In this document: in pieces, positions 1 to 5,732 of the stretch | How the letters are laid out: each line of letters starts with the position of its first letter | Numbering within the stretch: position 1 is the stretch's first letter | Assembly (NCBI GenBank): GCA_036258735.1 | Contig: DATADC010000074.1 | Span: forward strand, 1-6,852 | Source of the DNA: JAPSGM01 sp036258735 | Lineage (GTDB): Bacteria > Chloroflexota > Limnocylindria > QHBO01 | Length of the DNA: 6,852 nucleotides | Direction: 5' to 3' | Program-made: the position numbers and the translations under genes | Notes under the pieces: generated by a model | What the model was told of the DNA's origin: nothing | Database searches by the model: none | The model's input: the letters and a program-made list of their open reading frames with translations, nothing else

Positions 1-9
1 GGTCCGAGG

Positions 10-1275
10 GTGAGCGGTCAGGAAATCGCCACTCACGGGCTTTCGAACGGGCTGAAGGTCGTAGTGGCGGCCGACCATCGGGTGCCGGTGGCGGCAATCA
101 GCCTGTGGTACGCGGTCGGCAGCGCCCACGAGCCCGCCGGCCGCAGCGGCTTTGCGCACCTCTTCGAGCACTTGATGTTCCAGGGCTCCGCCCATGTCCG
201 CAAGGCCGAGCACTTTCAGGCTATCCAGGCCGTCGGAGGCCGTGCCAACGCCTACACCGGCCTCGACGCCACTGTGTACTCCGATACCGTTCCGAGCCAC
301 CAGTTGGAGCTCGCGCTCTGGCTCGAGGCCGACCGCATGGCGACGCTCGGTGAGGCGCTGACCCAGGAGACGCTCGACAACCAGCGCGAGGTCGTCAAGA
401 GCGAGCGCCGCAAGAAGGTCGACAACGTCCCGTACGGCACCTGGGAGGAGGAGAGCTTCGCGCTGCTCTTCCCATCGCAGCACCCGTACCACCATTCGTC
501 CTGGGGCTCGCTGGAGGAGCTGTCGCGCGGGACGCTGGACGACGCGCGCGAGTTCTTCGCCACTTACTACGTCCCCAACAATGCGACGCTGGTGGTCGCC
601 GGGGACATGGAGGTGGACGCCGCGCTCGAAGCGGTTGCCCGGCATTTCGAGGCCATCCAGCCACGCGAGCTCCCCGCCTCGCCGGAGCCCGGCTCGTCGC
701 TCGCGGATGGCGGCGCGCGGCGTGAGATTGCCGAGCGCGTGCCGCTTCCACGCGTCTACGTGAGCTGCCTTGTCCCGCGCTTCGGCCACGACGGCTTCGA
801 CGCCGCCGACCTCCTCACCGACCTGCTCGCGACCGGGCGGGCGTCACGCCTGCAGGCTCGCCTCGTTCGCGAGCTACGTGTGGCGCAGTCCGTGGACGCG
901 TGGGTCTTCCAGCTCGTGCGCGGCGCGTCTGTGCTGATGATCGAGGTCAGCGGCCGCTCCGCTGTGGAACCGGACGCCATCGAGGCCGCGCTGAACGCCG
1001 AGCTGGACCGCTTGGCCGGCGAGCCTGTCGCGGATGAAGAGTTGGAGCGGGTGCGGACGCAGCGAGCGACCCGGCGCGCGGCGGCTATGGAGCGTGCTGC
1101 GGATCGGGCCGACCGCATAGGGATGTACGCGTCACTGCTCGGTGATGCGGCCCGCTTCAACGCGGAGCGCGCTCGGGACGAGGCCGTTGGCCCTGACGAC
1201 GTCCAGGCTCTTGCACGCGCCTGGCTCGCCACGCCGCGCCGAGTGCACGTCTGGTACCTGCCTGCCCGCGACTAG
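10..1275 (+). CDS. M16 family (insulinase-like) zinc metallopeptidase
   Basis: A zinc-dependent endopeptidase of the pitrilysin/insulinase family, which typically cleaves peptides inside a clamshell built of two homologous halves. The inverted zinc motif HxxEH is at residues 50-54 (HLFEH), with E53 as catalytic base. The third zinc ligand is E127 in NQREVVKSE, at the spacing usual for the family. The second half contains the family's ATGRASRL-type segment (about 275-281) but no second HxxEH. The 421-aa length fits bacterial two-domain M16 proteins that often work as pairs. No signal peptide is visible, so it is probably cytoplasmic unless the true start lies upstream. The GTG at 10 is chosen because the family fold begins near residue 10 (LSNGLKVVV). 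The reading frame stays open to the window edge, and GAGG directly abuts the GTG, too close to be an ideal ribosome site, so a start outside the window is possible. Its TAG overlaps the stop of the convergent protease gene. Confidence 0.93.
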   Translation: MSGQEIATHGLSNGLKVVVAADHRVPVAAISLWYAVGSAHEPAGRSGFAHLFEHLMFQGSAHVRKAEHFQAIQAVGGRANAYTGLDATVYSDTVPSHQLELALWLEADRMATLGEALTQETLDNQREVVKSERRKKVDNVPYGTWEEESFALLFPSQHPYHHSSWGSLEELSRGTLDDAREFFATYYVPNNATLVVAGDMEVDAALEAVARHFEAIQPRELPASPEPGSSLADGGARREIAERVPLPRVYVSCLVPRFGHDGFDAADLLTDLLATGRASRLQARLVRELRVAQSVDAWVFQLVRGASVLMIEVSGRSAVEPDAIEAALNAELDRLAGEPVADEELERVRTQRATRRAAAMERAADRADRIGMYASLLGDAARFNAERARDEAVGPDDVQALARAWLATPRRVHVWYLPARD

Positions 1276-2093
1276 ATCCGCTCGTTATCCGCCACGGCTG
1301 CGAGCACCGCCTTGACCTCGAAGGGTGCCAGGCCGGGGTGCTTGGCCAGGATGAGCGCCACCAGCGCGGCGATGTGCGGGGCCGCGAACGAGTTGCCGGT
1401 GCCGAGCGTGCGGCCGCCGCCACTCCATGCCACCGGAACGTCGAAGCCCCACGCACCGAACTCGACCGGTGGGTTCGGGTTGTAGTAGAAGCGCCACGGG
1501 TCGGGCTCACTGTGCGCGGCCACGCTGATCACTGAGCTGAACAGCGAGGGATAGCTCGGCCCGCTGACGTTGTTGACGGCGCTGACCAGCACCACCCGAT
1601 TGAAGTACGCCTCGTCGGCGATGTCGTGGAAGGCCGGCAGCAGCGCCTCGCTCTTGCTGGAGAGGCTGAGGTTCGCGACCTGCAGGCGCTGCTCGATCAC
1701 GTGCTCGAGCCCTGCCATGAAGGCAGCGCCCTTGCCCTTGAGGTCCTGACCCAGCACCCGGACCGAAACGATTTCCACCTCCGGCGCCATGCCCACGATG
1801 ATCCCGGCGCACGCCGTCCCGTGTCCGAACAGGTCGCGACCGTCGCTGGGGACCACCCGCGGCGCATCGCGCCCGAGCTCGACGGCCACGCTTTCCACCA
1901 GGCGGCCGCGGATGTCCGGGTGATCGGCCTCCACGCCGGAGTCAATGATCGCAACCCGGACGCCCGCACCCGTCGAGCCGCCCCACGCCCACTCCCGGTC
2001 GATGACGCCGAAGGCCGGCAGGCGGCGGAGGTGCTCTCGCGTATCGGCGGTGAAGGGCTCCGACCAGGCCGGCAGCTCCTCGGGCGCTGGCAC
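1272..2093 (-). CDS. Subtilisin-like serine protease (S8 family), compact, no signal peptide
   Basis: A 273-aa serine endopeptidase of the subtilase family. The catalytic triad is intact: D51 in VAIIDSG, H91 in GHGTACAG and S235 in GNSFAAPH. N175 in SAVNN is the likely oxyanion-hole residue. Two family motifs are unusual: the common GTS before the serine motif is GNS, and the common AGN of the oxyanion loop is VNN. There is no hydrophobic leader and only about 45 residues before the Asp motif, so neither a secretion signal nor a full propeptide is present. I infer an intracellular enzyme. The GTG start lies 6 bases after the stop of the GAF gene, and GAGG, overlapping that TGA, serves as its ribosome site; the two are probably translated in a coupled way. 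The 3' end overlaps the M16 gene by 4 bases. The substrate is unknown. Confidence 0.93.
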   Translation of the reverse strand: MPAPEELPAWSEPFTADTREHLRRLPAFGVIDREWAWGGSTGAGVRVAIIDSGVEADHPDIRGRLVESVAVELGRDAPRVVPSDGRDLFGHGTACAGIIVGMAPEVEIVSVRVLGQDLKGKGAAFMAGLEHVIEQRLQVANLSLSSKSEALLPAFHDIADEAYFNRVVLVSAVNNVSGPSYPSLFSSVISVAAHSEPDPWRFYYNPNPPVEFGAWGFDVPVAWSGGGRTLGTGNSFAAPHIAALVALILAKHPGLAPFEVKAVLAAVADNERI

Positions 2094-2097
2094 GTCG

Positions 2098-2101
2098 CCT
2101 C
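2098..2101 (-). promoter_or_regulatory. Ribosome-binding site of the S8 protease, overlapping the upstream stop codon
   Basis: Reading the minus strand, TGAGGCGACGTG holds the TGA stop of the GAF gene (2102-2100), a GAGG Shine-Dalgarno core (2101-2098), a 4-base spacer and the GTG start (2093-2091). The overlap of stop and ribosome site is what supports the GTG start and coupled translation. Confidence 0.6.
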
Positions 2102-2900
2102 AGTACCGGCCCGCTCGGCCGCGATGCGCCTGGTGCTCCTGGTGCGCGGCCACGGCCTCGAGGATGTCGTTCACCAGCTCCAGCTCGCCCTCGCCTAGGT
2201 CACGCAATCGGCTGACGCGGTCGACCAAGGCCCAGAAGGGCTGGTCCTCATCGGTGTCCAGTTCGCTGGTGGCGCGGCTGACAAGCGCGCGAACCTGTTC
2301 ATCGGTCAGGTCCGGGCCCAGCTGGCTCAACGTGGTCGCCATCAGTGCGGGAAGGTCGTGCTGCACGCGCGTTCCGGAGATGGCGGCGCCGGCCTGCGCC
2401 GCGAAGGCGGCCAGCAGCTCCATGTCCCGCACGTTGAAGGTCTCCTCCGACCGCTTGTCGAAGGCCTCCAGCACGCCCACGACCTGGTCCTCCGATACCA
2501 GCGGAACGGCCGCCACCGAACGGGGGATGTAGCCGATGCGCTCCGCCGTGGTGCGGTCGAAGCGCGGGTCGGCCCGGATGTCGGCCAGCGCCAGGGACTC
2601 GCCGGTCGAAAACACGTACCCGACGATCCCGTGCGTCGGCTCCACCGACATGCCGACCACCCCCGCGCTCTGCGGCCCGCCGGCCACGTGGAACTCGAGC
2701 CGATCCGGGTCGCGCTCGAACAGGGCGATGGACGCGGCCTCGGCGCTGAACAGACTGACCGTGGCGTCCACGATCAGCTGGAGCAGCCGCTCCTCGCTGC
2801 GAACCTGGAACTGGGCGGCGGCCGCGCCTCGGCGCGCGACCTCGCGCAGGGCTACCACTGCGGTGCGGACGTCGGCGTCGTCGTCGGCTCGGGGCTCCAT
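2100..2900 (-). CDS. GAF-domain sensor protein
   Basis: A 266-aa protein with one GAF domain at roughly residues 37-177. GAF domains bind small ligands (cyclic nucleotides, haem, bilins) or mediate dimers. The visible GAF signs are the N-terminal helix (RLLQLIVDATVSLF), the strand pair ASIALFERDPDRLEFHVA, the GIVGYVFSTGESL turn, DIRADPRF, the SVAAVPLV strand and VVGVLEAFDK, then the closing helix. No kinase, cyclase, GGDEF or DNA-binding domain follows. Residues about 183-256 form an acidic, helix-rich tail ending in a His/Gln-rich stretch, which may be an effector or partner-binding segment. The ATG at 2900 has no Shine-Dalgarno but has TACAAT 9 bases upstream. It lies between the YagU-like gene (21-base gap) and the S8 protease (6-base gap). 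I infer that it could regulate or partner the protease; the sequence does not show the ligand. Confidence 0.88.
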   Translation of the reverse strand: MEPRADDDADVRTAVVALREVARRGAAAAQFQVRSEERLLQLIVDATVSLFSAEAASIALFERDPDRLEFHVAGGPQSAGVVGMSVEPTHGIVGYVFSTGESLALADIRADPRFDRTTAERIGYIPRSVAAVPLVSEDQVVGVLEAFDKRSEETFNVRDMELLAAFAAQAGAAISGTRVQHDLPALMATTLSQLGPDLTDEQVRALVSRATSELDTDEDQPFWALVDRVSRLRDLGEGELELVNDILEAVAAHQEHQAHRGRAGRY

Positions 2901-2909
2901 CGGCCCCGC

Positions 2910-2915
2910 ATTGTA
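2910..2915 (-). promoter_or_regulatory. Putative -10 box (TACAAT) for a near-leaderless GAF/S8 transcript
   Basis: TACAAT on the minus strand sits 9 bases before the GAF ATG, inside the 21-base gap after the YagU-like gene. With usual -10 geometry, transcription would begin about 3 bases before the ATG. A weak -35-like CTGACG (2936-2931, spacer 15) lies upstream. This would let GAF and protease be transcribed without the first gene. Confidence 0.5.
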
Positions 2916-2921
2916 GGCGCG

Positions 2922-3404
2922 CTAGGCGCCCGTCAGGCCGATGTCCGTCGCCACGCCCAGGGCCACATGCCCGATGAGCCCGCGCACGTGCGACGACGCC
3001 GGGTAGGCCTCCGGCGGTCCGGCGAGACCCAGGGCGGTGTTCATGAACTCGTCGTTTATGACGAAAAGCAGCAGGCCGTACACCAGCCCGTGGCCGGCGC
3101 CGAGCAGCGGGACGCGGCGGCGCAGGAGCGCGTAGCCCATGCCCGGGATGGCGCCGAGCGCGTAGTGGGTGAGGTCTATGGCGGTCTCGCGCGCGTCTGG
3201 CCGCAGCCTGATCTTCAGGCGCGCGGCGGCCTTGTCGAACAGGTTCTCCACAGATGGCTTGCCGTTCGGCCACGCCGCCTGCTCGCGCGCCGTGTCCTCC
3301 GGGCTCTGCGCCTCCAGCACCCGGGTCGTGACGCGGTCCATAACCCAGGTCGCGGCGGTACCCGCCACGGCGCCGCGGAAGGCCGTCCAGACGAGGGAGC
3401 TCAT
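2922..3404 (-). CDS. Small membrane protein, YagU/DUF1440-like
   Basis: A 160-aa protein with about three to four hydrophobic segments: residues 4-22 (small-residue rich, ending WVMDRV), 73-93 (THYALGAIPGMGYALL), 100-118 (LLGAGHGLVYGLLLFV) and 140-157. The order of a GTAATWVMDR opening, an amphipathic polar stretch with WPNGKPSVENL, then HYALG, a GxGLVYGL helix and an NDEF/ALGLAGPPEAYP loop resembles the YagU-type DUF1440 inner-membrane proteins, for which no firm biochemical role is known to me. The ATG at 3404 is chosen because the conserved-looking protein begins there. The frame is open to an ATG at 3581, but those extra residues are encoded by the tandem-repeat region and would overlap the divergent gene. 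No clear Shine-Dalgarno precedes 3404, so the start is less certain than the gene. It is first in a minus-strand series with the GAF and S8 genes. Confidence 0.75.
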   Translation of the reverse strand: MSSLVWTAFRGAVAGTAATWVMDRVTTRVLEAQSPEDTAREQAAWPNGKPSVENLFDKAAARLKIRLRPDARETAIDLTHYALGAIPGMGYALLRRRVPLLGAGHGLVYGLLLFVINDEFMNTALGLAGPPEAYPASSHVRGLIGHVALGVATDIGLTGA

Positions 3405-3478
3405 GCCGTGCTGCGTTGCGCATGAGGCGTGCCAAGCCGCGGGCGGCCCAGTGCCCTGCGGGCGTGTCATGCCCGACC

Positions 3479-3510
3479 GTGGACCCGTGGACCCGTGGAC
3501 CTGTGGACCG
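3479..3510. repeat. Four tandem 8-bp units (GTGGACCN) in a divergent intergenic region
   Basis: Units at 3479-3486, 3487-3494, 3495-3502 and 3503-3510 read GTGGACCC, GTGGACCC, GTGGACCT and GTGGACCG. Two degenerate units follow (CAGGCCCT, GTGGCCCA, to 3526). They lie in the 158-base gap between the divergent YagU-like (start 3404) and ferritin-like (start 3563) genes, which otherwise holds only the promoter at 3551 and a GC-rich inverted repeat (GCCGC-GG-GCGGC, 3436-3447). An 8-bp period does not match a helical turn, so a repetitive intergenic element is as likely as an operator. Confidence 0.8.
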
Positions 3511-3550
3511 CAGGCCCTGTGGCCCACAAACACCCGTGACAGCGGCGACC

Positions 3551-3556
3551 TAGACT
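3551..3556 (+). promoter_or_regulatory. Putative -10 box (TAGACT) for a leaderless transcript
   Basis: TAGACT is followed by exactly 6 bases and then the ATG at 3563. This geometry puts the transcription start on the A of the ATG. No Shine-Dalgarno is present before this gene. No convincing -35 hexamer was seen. Confidence 0.55.
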
Positions 3557-3562
3557 CAGCGC

Positions 3563-4942
3563 ATGGCGGCCAAACAGCCAACCCAACAACCCACCCAGCA
3601 GCCGACGGACCAGCCGATCACCCCGGGCGGTCGCCTGGCGCACGTCCTCACCGTCCGGGGCGAGGCGGCGGAGCATCCCGAGGGCCGCATGGTCATCGCG
3701 CACCGCGAGGCGCTGATCTACACCCTCGGCAAGGCGGCCGAGCTGGAGCACCTGGTGATGTGCCAATACCTGTACGCCGCCTTCTCGCTCAAGGAGTCGG
3801 AGGCCGAGGGGCTCGCGGAGGAGCACGTCGCCACCGTGAAGCGCTGGCGGCGCGACCTGCTGGAGCTGGCCGAGCAAGAGATGCTGCACCTGGCGCTGGT
3901 GCAGAACCTCCTCGCCGCCGTCGGCGCCGCGCCGAGGCTGGCCCGCCCGAACCTGCCCCTGCCGCCTCGCGCCTACCCGGCCGGCGTGCAGATCGCCTTG
4001 ATGCCGTTCGGGGAGGAGGCGCTCCGCCACTTCGCCTTCCTGGAACGGCCCGAGGGCATGCAGATGGATGACGTCGAGGGCTTCGCCGCCCTCGCCAAGG
4101 CCGCGGAGCTGCCGGATCCCGAGGAGGACGAGATCGGGCCGCGCATGCAGGACTTCGACACCATCGGGCACCTGTACCGGTCCATCGAGGACGCGCTGGC
4201 GGAGCTGGCCGGGCGGATGGGAGAGCCTGGCCTGTTCATCGGTCCCGAGCGGGCGCAGGCGACGCCGGCGGACTTTCGATGGGACGAGCTGGTGCCGGTG
4301 CGTGACATGGCATCGGCGAGCGCGGCGATCGAGACCATCGTCGAGCAGGGAGAGGGCGCCCGCGGGGACTGGCACGACGCCCACTTCGGGCGGCTGATCC
4401 GGATGCTGGACGACTACCTGGAGCTACGCCAGGCGGACCCCACCTTCGAGCCGGCGCGACCGGTCCTGCTGGCGCACGTCCGTCCGCCGGCCAGCGGCGC
4501 GGAGGTCGTGCTCATCACCGAACCGTTCACCGCCCGCGTCACCGACCTGCTGAACGCGGTCTACGAGGTCATCCTGCAGCTGCTGGCGCGCTATTTCACG
4601 AACACCGATGAATCACCCGCGCAGCTCTCCACCCTGGCCGACGTGGCGGTGGGCCTCATGTACGGCGCAGTGAAGCCGCTGGGCGGGCTGATCACCCGCC
4701 TGCCAGTGGGAGTGGAACGTCCCGGAGTGACGACGGGTCCGGCGCTGGAGCTCTTCTACGACGTCGATTACCTGCTACCGCACCGCGAAGCGGCCTGGAC
4801 GATCATGGAGGAGCGGCTGCGCGAGATCGCGGAGCTGGCGACCCGGTGCCGCGACCAGTGCGTGCCGAAGTACATGCCCATCGTCGGTCGCGTGACCCAG
4901 GCGCTGGAGGCGCAGGCCAACCGACTGGCGGCGGCCCACTGA
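3563..4942 (+). CDS. Ferritin-like protein of the VioB/RebD iminophenyl-pyruvate dimer synthase domain type
   Basis: A 459-aa protein with a ferritin-like four-helix domain of the kind found in VioB and RebD, enzymes that couple two tryptophan-derived imines in violacein and rebeccamycin synthesis. Candidate metal-binding helices are visible: residues 57-75 with ExEH (60-63) and MCQYLYAAFS; 98-117 with EQEMLH (104-109); 203-216 with HLYRSIEDAL; and 271-288 with HxxH (271, 274). Most of the rest is helical, with a second helical block at about 320-457. VioB is about twice this length, so this is a stand-alone form, and an indole-alkaloid product cannot be assumed; no tryptophan oxidase gene (VioA/RebO type) is in view. 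The N-terminus carries a short QPTQ repeat. The ATG is set by the upstream TAGACT; no earlier in-frame start is better supported. A ClbS/DinB-like gene follows after 16 bases. Confidence 0.85.
   Translation: MAAKQPTQQPTQQPTDQPITPGGRLAHVLTVRGEAAEHPEGRMVIAHREALIYTLGKAAELEHLVMCQYLYAAFSLKESEAEGLAEEHVATVKRWRRDLLELAEQEMLHLALVQNLLAAVGAAPRLARPNLPLPPRAYPAGVQIALMPFGEEALRHFAFLERPEGMQMDDVEGFAALAKAAELPDPEEDEIGPRMQDFDTIGHLYRSIEDALAELAGRMGEPGLFIGPERAQATPADFRWDELVPVRDMASASAAIETIVEQGEGARGDWHDAHFGRLIRMLDDYLELRQADPTFEPARPVLLAHVRPPASGAEVVLITEPFTARVTDLLNAVYEVILQLLARYFTNTDESPAQLSTLADVAVGLMYGAVKPLGGLITRLPVGVERPGVTTGPALELFYDVDYLLPHREAAWTIMEERLREIAELATRCRDQCVPKYMPIVGRVTQALEAQANRLAAAH
3575..3610 (+). repeat. Three 12-bp in-frame units encoding QPTQ-QPTQ-QPTD
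   Basis: Codons 5-16 of the ferritin-like gene are three diverged 12-bp units encoding QPTQ, QPTQ and QPTD, followed by a further QP. This makes a flexible, low-complexity tail before the folded domain, and such a tract could vary in copy number between strains. Confidence 0.75.
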
Positions 4943-4946
4943 CGGC

Positions 4947-4952
4947 TACGAT
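4947..4952 (+). promoter_or_regulatory. Putative -10 box (TACGAT) for a leaderless transcript
   Basis: TACGAT is followed by exactly 6 bases and the ATG at 4959, the same geometry as at 3551. The whole box lies in the 16-base gap after the ferritin-like gene's stop, where no Shine-Dalgarno exists. The downstream gene may thus have its own promoter despite the operon-like spacing. Confidence 0.5.
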
Positions 4953-4958
4953 CGATCC

Positions 4959-5474
4959 ATGAGCTCCATCAAGGACCGATGCCTGGCGGACATGCAGGCC
5001 GCCTGGCGGGAGACCGAGGCCATGCTGGCCACCATCCCGCCGGAGCGCCTGACCGAGCCGGGGGTGACCGAGGACTGGTCGGTCCGCGACCTGCTGGCGC
5101 ACATCGCCGGGTACGAGCGCTACACGGCCGAGGCGATCCTCGGCGACCTGACCGAGCGGAAGCCAACGCCGCGTGAGCTGTACGGCCGTGACGAGTCACC
5201 CACGCCCGAGGACGAGGCCAACGACGACACCACGAACGCCTGGGTGGTCGCCTACTGGCGCACGCGGCCGGTGGAGGAAACGCTCTCCGAATACCGCTGG
5301 GCGCACCAGCGGCTGGTCGAGGCGGTCCAAGCCTGTCCGGAGGAGGCCTTCGAGGACCCGAGCCGCCTGCCCGTGATCAAGGGCAAGCCCCTCGAGCAGG
5401 TCATCTCAGACCAGTGCCAGGGCCACCATGCCGAGCACCTGGCGCAAATCCGCCCCTGGTGGGGAGCGGCGTAG
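4959..5474 (+). CDS. DinB-fold protein, ClbS/DfsB (DUF1706)-like
   Basis: A 171-aa four-helix-bundle protein of the DinB superfamily. The opening helix is followed by ERLTEPGVTEDWSVRDLLAHIAGYE (about 30-53), where H48 is the usual first metal ligand. The C-terminal helix has HHAEHLAQIRPWW, with H156/H157 and H160 as the other ligands. The middle segment NAWVVAYWRTRPVEETLSEY followed by AHQRLVEAV is closest, from memory, to the ClbS/DfsB group. ClbS hydrolyses the cyclopropane of colibactin and so protects its producer. Other DinB-fold members are thiol-dependent transferases using mycothiol or bacillithiol, and the sequence does not decide between these activities. The length is normal for the family and no signal peptide is seen. 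It follows the ferritin-like gene by 16 bases, and the pairing suggests a metabolic or detoxification link, which is only inference. Confidence 0.85.
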   Translation: MSSIKDRCLADMQAAWRETEAMLATIPPERLTEPGVTEDWSVRDLLAHIAGYERYTAEAILGDLTERKPTPRELYGRDESPTPEDEANDDTTNAWVVAYWRTRPVEETLSEYRWAHQRLVEAVQACPEEAFEDPSRLPVIKGKPLEQVISDQCQGHHAEHLAQIRPWWGAA

Positions 5475-5479
5475 CGTCA

Positions 5480-5494
5480 GCTCCAGGCTGGAGC
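5480..5494. other. Perfect hairpin between convergent genes
   Basis: GCTCCAGGCTGGAGC folds into a 6-bp stem (GCTCCA/TGGAGC) with loop GGC. It begins 5 bases after the stop of the ClbS-like gene and lies 22 bases from the stop of the convergent zinc-ribbon gene. No T-run follows on either strand, so it may end or stabilise both transcripts but is not a classical intrinsic terminator. Confidence 0.4.
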
Positions 5495-5516
5495 CCGATC
5501 ATGTAGCACGCCGCGA

Positions 5517-5732
5517 TCAGCCCGGCGCGGCCGGAGCTACCCATGGCAACGGCGACTCGCAATCACGGCATGCGAACTCCGGCGATTCGGGGCCGACGAT
5601 GCAGCCGCCCAGCATGACGTCGCCCCGCTGCTCGGCTTCCCATAGCTCATGCCCGGGCAGCCCGTAGACGATCTCGACCACGTCGCGCGATCCGCAGGCC
5701 GGACACGGCGGCCAGTCGTTCGTGGGCGTCAT
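5517..5732 (-). CDS. Small zinc-ribbon protein
   Basis: A 71-aa protein with two CxxC knuckles, C10-x2-C13 (CPAC) and C55-x2-C58 (CRDC), about 40 residues apart as in a zinc ribbon. A fifth cysteine is C44 in LGGCIVG. Between the knuckles is the segment EIVYGLPGHELWEAEQRGDV, a pattern I recall from small uncharacterised proteins of high-GC bacteria; no function is established. The ATG at 5732 overlaps the TGA of the 88-aa gene as ATGA, which fixes the start and suggests translational coupling. The same frame stays open to 6029, but the extra residues are arginine- and proline-rich shadow sequence. It could bind RNA, protein or simply zinc; the sequence does not say. Confidence 0.75.
   Translation of the reverse strand: MTPTNDWPPCPACGSRDVVEIVYGLPGHELWEAEQRGDVMLGGCIVGPESPEFACRDCESPLPWVAPAAPG

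Noticed and set aside
1272..2900. Antiphage interpretation of the GAF-S8 pair (protease-activated effector)
   Set aside because: No gasdermin-like, nuclease or other toxic effector gene is in the window, so the idea has no sequence support here.
2358..3425. Long open frame on the plus strand opposite the GAF and YagU-like genes (355 codons)
   Set aside because: Its protein is Arg/Gly/His-rich with no recognisable motif, and it lies antisense to two genes with clear domain sequence; typical GC-rich shadow frame.
2299..3435. 378-codon minus-strand frame spanning the YagU-like and GAF genes
   Set aside because: It is out of frame with both, Arg/Pro/Gly-rich, and would conflict with two well-supported products.
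3405..3581. N-terminal extension of the YagU-like protein to an ATG at 3581
   Set aside because: The extra 59 residues are encoded by the 8-bp tandem repeat and the divergent promoter, overlap the ferritin-like start, and look non-conserved in character.
3467..4384. 305-codon minus-strand frame opposite the ferritin-like gene
   Set aside because: Low-complexity Arg/Leu/Gln-rich protein, antisense to a well-supported gene.
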